Source: an uncultured bacterium (GTDB lineage: Bacteria; Patescibacteriota; Minisyncoccia; Phycocordibacterales; CAIZLB01). Taken from it: a stretch of DNA of 7,667 bases. Positions 1 to 5,547 of this stretch are shown here, piece by piece. Made by a program: the position numbers and the translations under genes. Within the stretch, counting starts at the first letter, position 1. Every line of letters begins with the position of its first letter. The notes beneath the pieces are model-generated. The model had not been told where the DNA came from. It saw only the letters and a program-made list of their open reading frames with translations, and did not search any database. The stretch is taken from the NCBI GenBank assembly GCA_903952785.1, contig CAJBHC010000008.1, positions 1 to 7,667 of the forward strand, written 5' to 3'.

Positions 1-276
1 ATATCTTTCTGTGCTTACGCTCTTCTATCAAAAGATCTTTTTGTTATCTCAGACTGTCTAAAAGACCCTCGCTTTGCTGAAAATCCAATGGTAATTGGAA
101 GTCCATTTATAAGATTCTACGCAGGTATGGCAATTTATGATCACAAAACCGGAGTACCAATTGCAGTTTTTTGTATTAAAGATCGTGAACCAAGAGAATT
201 GGACGCTCTTCAAATCTCAATCTTCTTAGATATTGCTAACAAAATTGAAAAAGAAATTAATAAAGACATGGAGTAG
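1..276 (+). CDS. GAF-domain protein, C-terminal part (5' end outside the window)
   Basis: The frame is open from base 1 to the TAG at 274-276 and gives 91 visible residues. They read as the second half of a GAF domain of the kind found in bacterial sensor proteins: SFCAYAL, then SDCLKDPRFAENP, GSPFIRFYAGMAIYD, and the final strand AVFCIKDREPREL. This order (phenylalanine-cysteine strand, D-x-R-F-x-x-N-P loop, R-F-Y-A-G strand, then C-x-x-D-x-x-P-R) is characteristic of GAF modules. The protein ends in a short charged helix about 20 residues after the domain, so no GGDEF, kinase or other output domain follows. It may be a stand-alone GAF protein or the C-terminal domain of a longer sensor; the missing N-terminus decides. 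The ligand cannot be told. It converges on purF. Domain call is firm, role unknown. Confidence 0.85.
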   Translation: MSFCAYALLSKDLFVISDCLKDPRFAENPMVIGSPFIRFYAGMAIYDHKTGVPIAVFCIKDREPRELDALQISIFLDIANKIEKEINKDME

Positions 277-292
277 AGAAACAATTGTATTA

Positions 293-314
293 AAAAACTT
301 GTCCTAAAGTTTTT
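293..314. terminator. AT-rich hairpin between convergent genes, probable bidirectional terminator
   Basis: Arms AAAAACTT (293-300) and AAGTTTTT (307-314) pair perfectly over 8 bp around the 6-nt loop GTCCTA. It lies between the GAF gene stop and the purF stop. Read on the minus strand, the right arm runs into six consecutive T, as expected for a terminator of purF. The stem has only one G-C pair, so it is weaker than a classical intrinsic terminator. Confidence 0.45.
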
Positions 315-320
315 GTCTAT

Positions 321-1703
321 CTAATAGGTAACCTCGTCAGCCCGCTCTCTTAAATCTATTGGGTACTTTCCATTAAAACAAGATGTGCAAAACAATGACT
401 CATCAAGACCTGTTGACTGTATCATACCATCGTAAGACAAAAAATTGAGACTTGTAGAACCTAAGTATCTATTCATCTCTTCAACATTCATCTTAGACGC
501 CAGCAAATCACTTTGCCTTGGTAAATCTATCCCGTAAAAATCAGGGTACTTAACTGGGGGACAACTTATCATAAAATGAACCTCTTTTGCCCCAGTCTCA
601 AAAAGCATCTTCACAATTTGTCTAGAGGTTGTACCTCTTACGATTGAATCATCAACAACAATTACTCTTTTATTTTCAATCATCTCCTTAAGTGGCGCGA
701 GCTTCAGCTTAACCCCCTGCTCTCTTATATGTTGCTCTGGCTCAATAAAAGTTCTGTGAATGTAACGGCTCTTTATAAGACCCATTTCAAAAGGAATTCC
801 AGACGCCGCAGCGTAGCCAATTGCAACTGGGATTGAAGTCTCAGGAATTGGAATCACAACATCAGCATCAATCAAATATTCCTCAGCAAGCCGCTTTCCA
901 AACTTTTTTCTAATATCATAAACGGATTTACCAAGTAAGACACTGTCTGGGCGAGAAAAGTATACGAATTCAAAAATATCCAACTTCTGAATTCCTTTAA
1001 CAATTTGCTTAATCTTAAGACCGCTCTCATCAACTACAACCATTTCCCCTGGGTTGACGTCTCTTATAAAATTAGCGCCTATCGGGTGAAAGGCGCAAGT
1101 CTCTGATGCAAAAACAAAACCACCATTTAACTTTGCAATTGAAAGCGGCCTAACTCCATATTGATCTCTGAGTGCGATCAATTTATTTTTAGTCATTATT
1201 AATAAAGAAAAAGATCCCGTCATTAGCGGGAAAATTTGTTCTACGGCGTCTTCTATTGATTTACCTTCTTTGACGATGGAGTGAATGGCCTCAGTTATGA
1301 TCATTGAGTCTGATGCTTTTGGAAACTCCAGTCCTTTGGTTTTTAGAAAGTTTACGAGAAGTGTGGTGCTTGGTAGGTTTCCGTTGTGCACTAGCGTCAT
1401 TGATTTGTCTGATACCTCTATTGGATGCGCATACTCTATCCCCGCGCCAGAGGAGGTTGAATATCTGTTGTGCCCCACCGCAATGTACCCCGGAAGAGAT
1501 TGGATTATTTTCTCATTAAAGACCTGTGCCACCAGCCCTACTCCTTTGTGACAAAACATCTCTTCCCCATCCGTGGTGGCAATTCCTGAATTCTCCTGCC
1601 CACGATGCTGAAGTGAATATAAACCAAAAAAGGCTAGACGGCTAACGTCTAGACCTTTCCCGTAGATTCCAAATACTGCGCATTTTTCTCCTAGTTTTTG
1701 CAT
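321..1703 (-). CDS. purF: Amidophosphoribosyltransferase (glutamine PRPP amidotransferase)
   Basis: First committed step of de novo purine synthesis: PRPP plus glutamine gives 5-phosphoribosylamine, in the cytoplasm. The 460 residues match the family length. The N-terminal Ntn glutaminase domain has nucleophile Cys8 in EKCAVFGIYG, preceded by a short 7-residue propeptide, then QHRGQENSG (32-40), GHNRYST (77-83) and VHNGNL (105-110). The C-terminal phosphoribosyltransferase domain has YFSRPDS (248-254), PIPETS (285-290) and the PRPP loop VIVVDDSIVRGTT (347-359). Propeptide-type enzymes such as Bacillus PurF bind a 4Fe-4S cluster through four cysteines. Here the two C-terminal ones remain (Cys439 and Cys442, CTSCFNGKYP), but the other two positions are Asp242 (LDIFEFVYF) and Asp388 (YPDFYGID). 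No other purine gene is adjacent. The start is fixed by the short propeptide and by a promoter 6 nt upstream. Identity is certain; cluster status is open. Confidence 0.97.
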   Translation of the reverse strand: MQKLGEKCAVFGIYGKGLDVSRLAFFGLYSLQHRGQENSGIATTDGEEMFCHKGVGLVAQVFNEKIIQSLPGYIAVGHNRYSTSSGAGIEYAHPIEVSDKSMTLVHNGNLPSTTLLVNFLKTKGLEFPKASDSMIITEAIHSIVKEGKSIEDAVEQIFPLMTGSFSLLIMTKNKLIALRDQYGVRPLSIAKLNGGFVFASETCAFHPIGANFIRDVNPGEMVVVDESGLKIKQIVKGIQKLDIFEFVYFSRPDSVLLGKSVYDIRKKFGKRLAEEYLIDADVVIPIPETSIPVAIGYAAASGIPFEMGLIKSRYIHRTFIEPEQHIREQGVKLKLAPLKEMIENKRVIVVDDSIVRGTTSRQIVKMLFETGAKEVHFMISCPPVKYPDFYGIDLPRQSDLLASKMNVEEMNRYLGSTSLNFLSYDGMIQSTGLDESLFCTSCFNGKYPIDLRERADEVTY

Positions 1704-1709
1704 GATGTT

Positions 1710-1738
1710 ATTGTATCACCCATTGGACGATTCTCCAA
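1710..1738 (-). promoter_or_regulatory. Predicted purF promoter giving a leaderless or near-leaderless mRNA
   Basis: On the minus strand a -35 TTGGAG (1733-1738) and a -10 TACAAT (1710-1715) are separated by exactly 17 nt. Only 6 nt (AACATC) lie between the -10 and the purF ATG, so transcription would start at or next to the start codon. No Shine-Dalgarno sequence precedes the ATG, which agrees with leaderless translation. Found by eye only. Confidence 0.5.
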
Positions 1739-1782
1739 AATCGCCCGATAGGCTCGATTTTGTAAAATCACCCAGTAGGATT
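1716..1782 (-). repeat. Three imperfect direct repeats upstream of purF
   Basis: On the minus strand three copies share the pattern AATC, a few bases, then GGGYGA: AATCCTACTGGGTGA (1768-1782), AATCGAGCCTATCGGGCGA (1741-1759) and AATCGTCCAATGGGTGA (1716-1732). Their GGGYGA ends lie 27 and 25 nt apart. The last copy fills exactly the spacer between the purF -35 and -10 hexamers; the first overlaps the stop codon of the upstream micro-gene. They may be operator sites or decayed sequence duplications; no regulator is encoded nearby. Confidence 0.4.
1737..1769. repeat. Overlapping palindromes with alternating AAAATC / GATTTT arms
   Basis: The arms AAAATCG (1737-1743) and CGATTTT (1755-1761) form a perfect 7-bp inverted repeat around an 11-nt centre. 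The second arm can instead pair with AAAATC (1764-1769) in the 14-base palindrome GATTTTGTAAAATC (1756-1769). The two structures exclude each other. Position between the micro-gene and the purF -35 suits a terminator for the former or an operator for the latter. Confidence 0.4.
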
Positions 1783-1846
1783 ATTTCTTTTTCTTTGTTG
1801 AAGGTTTCTTTTTGTCCTTTTGTTGACTATTGTTTCCCTTGGCCAT
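1781..1846 (-). CDS. Predicted 21-residue lysine-rich micro-protein
   Basis: An ATG at 1846-1844 opens 21 codons that end in TAA at 1783-1781. The peptide begins MAKGNNSQQKDKKK and closes with PSTKKKK, so nearly half of it is lysine and it has no hydrophobic segment. I recall short hypothetical bacterial proteins of similar style (MAKG start, poly-Lys body), but I cannot confirm homology. It is co-directional with purF, and a plausible promoter lies upstream at 1880-1909. No Shine-Dalgarno sequence is present. A basic peptide of this kind could bind nucleic acid or the ribosome, which is inference only. A chance A-rich frame is the main alternative. Confidence 0.4.
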   Translation of the reverse strand: MAKGNNSQQKDKKKPSTKKKK

Positions 1847-1879
1847 AAATTTAATTTAAATTATTTTTATAATACTTAA

Positions 1880-1909
1880 ATTATATCAATAAAAACAATT
1901 AATTACCAA
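1880..1909 (-). promoter_or_regulatory. Possible promoter for the lysine-rich micro-gene
   Basis: On the minus strand TTGGTA (1904-1909) and a perfect TATAAT (1880-1885) are spaced 18 nt apart, about 33 nt before the ATG at 1846. The stretch 1847-1919 is otherwise very A/T-rich, so chance hexamers are expected and confidence is limited. Confidence 0.3.
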
Positions 1910-1919
1910 CAACTTATAA

Positions 1920-2327
1920 TCATTTTCTTGTCGCCGCTTCAAGCATTTGCTGTAAAAAGTCAATGTCCCCATATAAATCAACTATTTCATTGGAGGCCTC
2001 ATCATATTCAAAAGCAGGATCATTCCCAACAATTAACCAAATATCTTCCATGGCCTTAACAGCCGAAGATATATCTCCAATCCTCAAAAATATTTCTGCC
2101 TCAAACATAATAATCTCCAGCCTAGCAAGAGTTCTTTCTGGTCCACCATTAACTTTATCAGCTAATCTCTCCATTCTGCTTCGCCAAAAACTGAAAGCAG
2201 ATTCAAAGGCTTCACTTCGCCCTCCGGATTGCTTAAAAATTTCTACCAATCCATCAACATTTATCATCTTAGGACCGTATTCCGGTTCTGCAACTTCCGG
2301 TACATTAATATCTGGTGCTTCAGTCAT
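1920..2327 (-). CDS. Small acidic helical protein of unknown function, downstream of lapA-like gene
   Basis: I do not recognise a family. The 135 residues are soluble and acidic: no signal peptide, no membrane segment. The first 25 residues are proline- and glutamate-rich (APDINVPEVAEPEYGP) and probably disordered. The rest reads as amphipathic helices: VDGLVEIFKQ (24-33), a stretch ending SFWRSRMERLADKV (46-59), RTLARLEIIMFEAEIFLRIG (65-84), ISSAVKAMEDIWLIVG (86-101) and FLQQMLEAA (124-132). The pair of helices around 68-98 (A-E-I-F-L-x-x-G-x-x-x-x-A-V) resembles a TPR-type repeat, suggesting a helical scaffold; this is inference. It starts 20 nt after the lapA-like gene ends and has no Shine-Dalgarno sequence, so both are probably co-transcribed. 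It ends in TGA, followed two codons later by an in-frame TAA. Confidence 0.8.
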   Translation of the reverse strand: MTEAPDINVPEVAEPEYGPKMINVDGLVEIFKQSGGRSEAFESAFSFWRSRMERLADKVNGGPERTLARLEIIMFEAEIFLRIGDISSAVKAMEDIWLIVGNDPAFEYDEASNEIVDLYGDIDFLQQMLEAATRK

Positions 2328-2347
2328 ATTGTTATTTTTTAAATTAT

Positions 2348-2701
2348 TTAATTAACCCGCCCGTCATCCAAGGAACCATGGTCAATCTTTGAAACAACTT
2401 CTGCATCAATGGGTGTAATCTTAGCAAACACAGTTAACTCCTTTTGTTTTCTAAGTTCCTCTTCTAATCTCTTATTTTCTTTTTCCAACGCCTTGTATTT
2501 AAAATAGTTTTTAATACTTCCAGGAAGCAACAAAAGTGCTGTAACAATAACTCCTGACGCAATAGTTAATAATAGTATTAGAGCTAAGGACCCCGTCATG
2601 TGCCATGAAAAAAAAGTAACCGTTATTATATCTATGTTTTGCAATGCAAAAATCACAGCAACGGCTCCAATTATTAATCCGAATATAAAAAGTATAATCA
2701 T
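2348..2701 (-). CDS. LapA/DUF1049-family small membrane protein
   Basis: The 117 residues show the LapA-domain (formerly DUF1049) layout. A first membrane helix spans residues 1-20 (MIILFIFGLIIGAVAVIFAL), then comes the signature loop QNIDIITVTFFSW (21-33), and a second membrane helix runs over about 38-60. A basic segment (KNYFKYK) is followed by a charged coiled coil (about 69-90, ALEKENKRLEEELRKQ) and a short acidic tail. Both termini of this hairpin would be on the same, cytoplasmic, side. In Escherichia coli LapA belongs to the control of lipopolysaccharide synthesis, but DUF1049 proteins also occur in bacteria without lipopolysaccharide, so that role should not be transferred. It is the first gene of a likely two-gene unit with the unknown protein at 1920-2327, and has its own promoter 6 nt before the ATG. 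Confidence 0.85.
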   Translation of the reverse strand: MIILFIFGLIIGAVAVIFALQNIDIITVTFFSWHMTGSLALILLLTIASGVIVTALLLLPGSIKNYFKYKALEKENKRLEEELRKQKELTVFAKITPIDAEVVSKIDHGSLDDGRVN

Positions 2702-2707
2702 TACTCT

Positions 2708-2735
2708 ATTATATGCTTATACTCAGTTAAATCAA
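2708..2735 (-). promoter_or_regulatory. Predicted promoter of the lapA-like gene, leaderless
   Basis: On the minus strand TTGATT (2730-2735) and a perfect TATAAT (2708-2713) are 16 nt apart. Only AGAGTA (2702-2707) separates the -10 from the ATG at 2701, so the transcript should start at or near the start codon. This is the same geometry as at purF. Confidence 0.55.
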
Positions 2736-2774
2736 CAAAATAGAGGTCGGGTAAAATAGCCTAATAATCGCAAA

Positions 2775-3293
2775 TTAAACCAGTGATGGAATCATAAATG
2801 AAACAACTGGCAGTGATATGGGGCGCGACAATGTCATTAAAATAAATCTACCATCCTCCCCTATTTCTTGAAAACCAAGCCTGTTATACAAATTTATGGC
2901 TATTAAGTTCGCCTTATCTACCTCCAGATAAAGAGACCTGAGCCCTAGGTCATTAAATGCATAACCAATTAAATAATTCATTGATAGTCTACCTATTCCC
3001 CTTCTTCTGTATTCATCACTGCAAAGTAGGATGAAAATGCTAGCATTACCTATTTCTCTATTCATATTAGAAAGACCCATAAAACCAATACTTTCATCAT
3101 TGGAAAAAATCGTAAAAAACTTTTTTATCCCATTTTGAAACTTTTCTTCATAAGTATCAAACCACTTATTTTGCAACTCTTCTGTTGTGGGATCACTTGG
3201 TTGATCCAACACGTACAATACAGTCTGGTAATCATTTAGACACCTAACTCGCAATGGAACATCTTCTCTCGTGTGGGGTTTAAATGTAATCAT
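2775..3293 (-). CDS. GNAT-family N-acetyltransferase
   Basis: Transfers an acetyl group from acetyl-CoA to an unidentified amine. With the ATG at 3293 the protein has 172 residues, typical of one GNAT domain. The acetyl-CoA loop of motif A is DEYRRRGIGRLSMNYLI (from residue 93; R-x-x-G-x-G at 96-101). It is preceded by the strand ASIFILL and followed by SLYLEVDKANLIAINLYNRLGF (120-141), whose N-L-Y-x-x-x-G-F end is the usual motif B. The N-terminal half (MITFKPHTREDVPL) gives the usual first strand and helix. A TTG codon 36 nt upstream (3329) could extend it by 12 residues, but these do not resemble a GNAT N-terminus and neither start has a Shine-Dalgarno sequence. The last 15 residues (PISLPVVSFMIPSLV) are a hydrophobic tail. 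Nearest relatives include RimJ/RimL-like and small-molecule acetyltransferases; substrate unknown. Confidence 0.88.
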   Translation of the reverse strand: MITFKPHTREDVPLRVRCLNDYQTVLYVLDQPSDPTTEELQNKWFDTYEEKFQNGIKKFFTIFSNDESIGFMGLSNMNREIGNASIFILLCSDEYRRRGIGRLSMNYLIGYAFNDLGLRSLYLEVDKANLIAINLYNRLGFQEIGEDGRFILMTLSRPISLPVVSFMIPSLV

Positions 3294-3345
3294 AGTATTT
3301 GAGTATGTGCTTATACACAGTTTAAGCAATGAATATAGCGTTTGA

Positions 3346-3371
3346 ACACACCTTTAGAGATAAAGGTGTGT
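3346..3371. repeat. Perfect 26-base palindrome with GAGA centre
   Basis: Arms ACACACCTTTA (3346-3356) and TAAAGGTGTGT (3361-3371) are exact reverse complements over 11 bp around GAGA. It lies in the divergent region, 53 bases from the acetyltransferase ATG. As DNA it has the size of a dimeric repressor operator. As plus-strand RNA it would be a stable hairpin closed by a GNRA-type tetraloop. No T-tract follows, so it is not a standard terminator. Confidence 0.6.
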
Positions 3372-3611
3372 ATCCTGCATAATACATGAATTATATATTT
3401 GGATTTGATTCGACCAGCCAACCAACCAATTACCCATTAACCAAAGAGTGCTAAGATTTAAGTGTCTACTCTTATTAGTACGCAGAACGAGTGACATTGT
3501 TTCAAACTCGATAATAATGTACTATTCATCAGCAATGTTATACAGAACAAAATCACCAATATCTAAATCAAAACTACCTATATTGGAAAAGCCTAAAAGA
3601 CCAAAGACCCC

Positions 3612-3616
3612 GGAGG
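3612..3616 (+). promoter_or_regulatory. Strong Shine-Dalgarno GGAGG that sets the methyltransferase start
   Basis: GGAGG lies 8 nt before the ATG at 3625, an ideal spacing. No other gene start in the window has a comparable site. It favours 3625 over the upstream in-frame GTG (3448) and ATGs (3517, 3535), none of which has a ribosome binding site. Confidence 0.6.
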
Positions 3617-3624
3617 ATTTGCCT

Positions 3625-4647
3625 ATGCTTTTTAAATTAACTTTGATTCCAGGATTGAAGCCTGTTGTATTGAATGAGGTATCTAAATATTCAGACCTCA
3701 ATATTACAGAGAGTGGGGAAGATAAAATTTATCTTGATTTTATTTCTGACTTCACAAACATTCTAACTCTACGAAGTATTACAAACGCGTACGTTATTAA
3801 ACGAGGCGAAAAGTTTAATCCATACTTTATATGTAATCACAAATCCATACTTGGCGATTTAATTGAAATTGTTTTAGGAAAAAAGGAAGACAAGATGAAG
3901 CAAGTTTTTAAAACTTTTAAATTAAGGTGTGCAGGGTCAGATTCTAAGGAAGTCAAAGAAATTCAAAGTTATATAAATAACACCTATAAACTAACTGAAT
4001 CAGATGACGCAGATTTGGAGATTTACATTAGTAAGCCAAATGAGCTTTGGGAAATTAGCGTAAGGCTCACCCTAAGACCCCTTTCTTTAAGAGATTATAG
4101 AGTTGCAAATATAAAAGGTGGACTTAATCCGACGATTGCTTATGCCATAAATACTTATTGTGATCTAAGTAATGGAAAATCATATCTTAATGTATTTTCA
4201 GGAAGTGGAACACTTCTCATTGAAGCAGGTCTATCTAATCCAGATTTAAAACTTGCTGGTTTTGATATTGACGGGAAAAATAATGCTCTTGCAATACAAA
4301 ATATTAAAAAGGCTGGCCTAATAAAGCAAATACATCTCAAAACTGCAAACATCTATAACAAACCACATCTGGGAAAGTTTGATATCATTGCGTCTGATTT
4401 ACCTTTTGGTATGCAAGTTTCCAGCAAAGAAAACTTAGAAAGTCTGTATCAAAGCTTTACAGAATATTGTGAAGAAACATTGAACGAGAACGGGGCACTT
4501 CTTGTTTACACAACAGAACATAAACTTTTGCAAAGTATTTTAGAATCGTCAAAATTTAATATTATTAAAAATATTGACCTGGTTATTTCAACATCAGTAG
4601 TGAGTACATATTTATATCCAAGAATTTTTGTTTGCAAATTTAAATAG
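3625..4647 (+). CDS. THUMP-domain SAM-dependent RNA methyltransferase (Trm14/TrmN/RlmL-like)
   Basis: Predicted guanine-N2 methyltransferase acting on tRNA or rRNA (COG0116 type). From the ATG at 3625 it has 340 residues. The N-terminal part (1-150) begins MLFKLTLIPGLKPVVLNEV, the canonical start of the ferredoxin-like plus THUMP region that binds RNA. The linker RPLSLRDYRV (151-160) leads to a Rossmann-fold methyltransferase: NPTIAYAI (168-175), SAM-binding motif I NVFSGSGTLLIEAG (189-202), acidic strand GFDID (212-216) and catalytic motif IV SDLPFG (257-262). Motif IV in TrmN and RlmL is usually N-P-P-Y-G; the D-L-P-F-G form is, as I recall, typical of eukaryotic THUMPD proteins. Trm14/TrmN make m2G at tRNA position 6, so that target is plausible but not proven. 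The gene stands alone on the plus strand between minus-strand genes. An upstream start at 3448 or 3535 would add 59 or 30 residues. Confidence 0.88.
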   Translation: MLFKLTLIPGLKPVVLNEVSKYSDLNITESGEDKIYLDFISDFTNILTLRSITNAYVIKRGEKFNPYFICNHKSILGDLIEIVLGKKEDKMKQVFKTFKLRCAGSDSKEVKEIQSYINNTYKLTESDDADLEIYISKPNELWEISVRLTLRPLSLRDYRVANIKGGLNPTIAYAINTYCDLSNGKSYLNVFSGSGTLLIEAGLSNPDLKLAGFDIDGKNNALAIQNIKKAGLIKQIHLKTANIYNKPHLGKFDIIASDLPFGMQVSSKENLESLYQSFTEYCEETLNENGALLVYTTEHKLLQSILESSKFNIIKNIDLVISTSVVSTYLYPRIFVCKFK

Positions 4648-4657
4648 CATGACTTAA

Positions 4658-4681
4658 ATGTGCCAAGCGTGCATGACACAT
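4658..4681. repeat. Near-perfect inverted repeat after the methyltransferase stop
   Basis: ATGTGCCA (4658-4665) and TGACACAT (4674-4681) pair over 8 bp with one mismatch around an 8-nt centre. It lies 11 nt after the methyltransferase stop. No T-tract follows; it could stabilise the mRNA 3' end or be chance. Confidence 0.25.
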
Positions 4682-4687
4682 AACAGT

Positions 4688-4713
4688 AGAGCTTAATATT
4701 TTAAAGAAGCTCT
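4688..4713. terminator. Possible weak bidirectional terminator between convergent genes
   Basis: AGAGCTT (4688-4694) and AAGCTCT (4707-4713) form a perfect 7-bp stem with a 12-nt A/T-rich loop. On the plus strand it is followed by TTTAATTA, a short U-rich tail. It overlaps the stop codon (4701-4703) of the minus-strand HAD gene. The long loop and short T-run make it weak. Confidence 0.35.
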
Positions 4714-5486
4714 TTAATTATCTCCATAGTCTCCCCCTTTCCACTAACATTAATACAGTCCACCCCATCTTCTTTAACAGAGAAGTCATTGCCACCAGGG
4801 ATCACTTCATCGCCAACAAAAAGCATTTTCTCTAGTGATATATTCAAAAAGTCTCGGAGTCTATTAACTCCGTACGCTTTATTAACTCCTCTCATTGTCA
4901 CGTCCACTGAAGTTGATCCACCCATAGAAACATCAAAATGAGGGAGCTTCTCTTTTAAAATATTAACGATAGTCTGACGCCTACTCTTATCTGGGTCCCA
5001 CGCCTTTTTTAATTCAAGTGGAGCCTCTTGTCCCAATGCAGAGAATGTTACTTGCGACTCTCTGTCTTCTATTCTCTCTCCAAAAATATGCTCAGGTAAT
5101 TTATAATCACTTTCTTCCCAAGCTTCTTCTATGCTTTTAATAATATTCTTTCTATCTTCGGGTGAAATATTTTCAGAATATCCCTCATGCCATCCAGCCG
5201 AAAGTTCTGTGCTATTTTTTTCAATTCCACTATCCTTCCATGCATACATTCTTGTTCCGGTTGTCGGAAGCAAAAATAGATTTTTTAGCAAGTTTGTACT
5301 TACTGGCAAATTACTCAGGAATTGTTTTTCAAATTGAGTAAACATACCTCCAGAGATGACGGCCACCTTTTTCACTTCCAAAAGTTTTATGATCAGATCA
5401 GCCATATCGTTATCAAGTGGAGCTTTACTGTCAGCGAGGGTTCCATCGAGATCAAATATTATTAACTCTTTTTCTTTATAATTCAT
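4701..5486 (-). CDS. HAD-IIB family protein, phosphomannomutase-like
   Basis: Likely a sugar-phosphate enzyme of the HAD superfamily, either a phosphomannomutase (mannose-1-phosphate to and from mannose-6-phosphate) or a phosphatase of the same clade. In 261 residues it shows motif I IIFDLDGT (9-16, nucleophile Asp12 and acid/base Asp14), motif II VISGG (43-47), a type IIB cap, motif III Lys203 in GVNKAYGV, and motif IV FVGDEVIPGGNDF (223-235). The G-G-N-D ending and the cap segment TFSALGQEAPLELKKAWDPD are hallmarks of the eukaryote-type PMM and its bacterial relatives. Human PMM2 has S-P-I-G-R where this protein has S-A-L-G-Q (Gln153), so the substrate arginine is not conserved and specificity is uncertain. 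It lies 61 nt downstream of the tandem GH130 gene on the same strand, which supports a role in mannose-phosphate metabolism. No Shine-Dalgarno sequence; A-rich leader. Confidence 0.85.
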   Translation of the reverse strand: MNYKEKELIIFDLDGTLADSKAPLDNDMADLIIKLLEVKKVAVISGGMFTQFEKQFLSNLPVSTNLLKNLFLLPTTGTRMYAWKDSGIEKNSTELSAGWHEGYSENISPEDRKNIIKSIEEAWEESDYKLPEHIFGERIEDRESQVTFSALGQEAPLELKKAWDPDKSRRQTIVNILKEKLPHFDVSMGGSTSVDVTMRGVNKAYGVNRLRDFLNISLEKMLFVGDEVIPGGNDFSVKEDGVDCINVSGKGETMEIIKELL

Positions 5487-5547
5487 GTTTTTATTATTTT
5501 AATTATCAGTTTTCTAATTTGAACATGTATTTTGAGATATGTTATAT

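Larger units (their letters stand above)
3294..3624. other. 331-base divergent intergenic region
   Basis: It separates the minus-strand acetyltransferase from the plus-strand methyltransferase. It holds the palindrome at 3346-3371, a short (AACC)-like run near 3418-3428, and at 3386-3454 (+) a 22-codon frame starting MNYIFGFDSTS with no ribosome binding site. The methyltransferase frame stays open upstream to a GTG at 3448, with ATGs at 3517 and 3535. Part of this stretch (notably LPILEKPKRPKTPEDLP) could therefore be an N-terminal extension of that protein. No convincing promoter was found by eye on either strand. Confidence 0.5.

Noticed and set aside
1285..1551. Open frames on the plus strand inside purF
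   Set aside because: They are antisense to a confidently identified gene, have no family resemblance, and follow from the codon pattern of purF.
1920..1922. TGA as a reassigned sense codon (as in Gracilibacteria)
   Set aside because: No gene needs readthrough of TGA to be full length; readthrough here would add only two codons before TAA.
1963..2355. 130-codon plus-strand frame opposite the small acidic protein
   Set aside because: Serine/isoleucine-rich product typical of an antisense shadow; the minus-strand frame has a better amino-acid composition and fits the lapA-like operon.
3294..3329. TTG at 3329 as start of the acetyltransferase
   Set aside because: The added 12 residues do not match the GNAT N-terminus, and the ATG at 3293 gives the expected first strand.
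3386..3447. tRNA-like look of TTTGATTCGACC followed by CCAACCAACCA
   Set aside because: No acceptor, anticodon or D-arm pairing can be drawn around it.
3448..3624. GTG start at 3448 for the methyltransferase
   Set aside because: The extra residues (LRFKCLLLLVRRTSD) do not resemble the family, no ribosome binding site precedes them, and GGAGG points to 3625. The later in-frame ATG at 3535 remains possible.
5521..5545. Inverted repeat ACATGT / ATATGT between the HAD and GH130 genes
   Set aside because: Short, AT-rich and mismatched, with no T-tract; likely chance.
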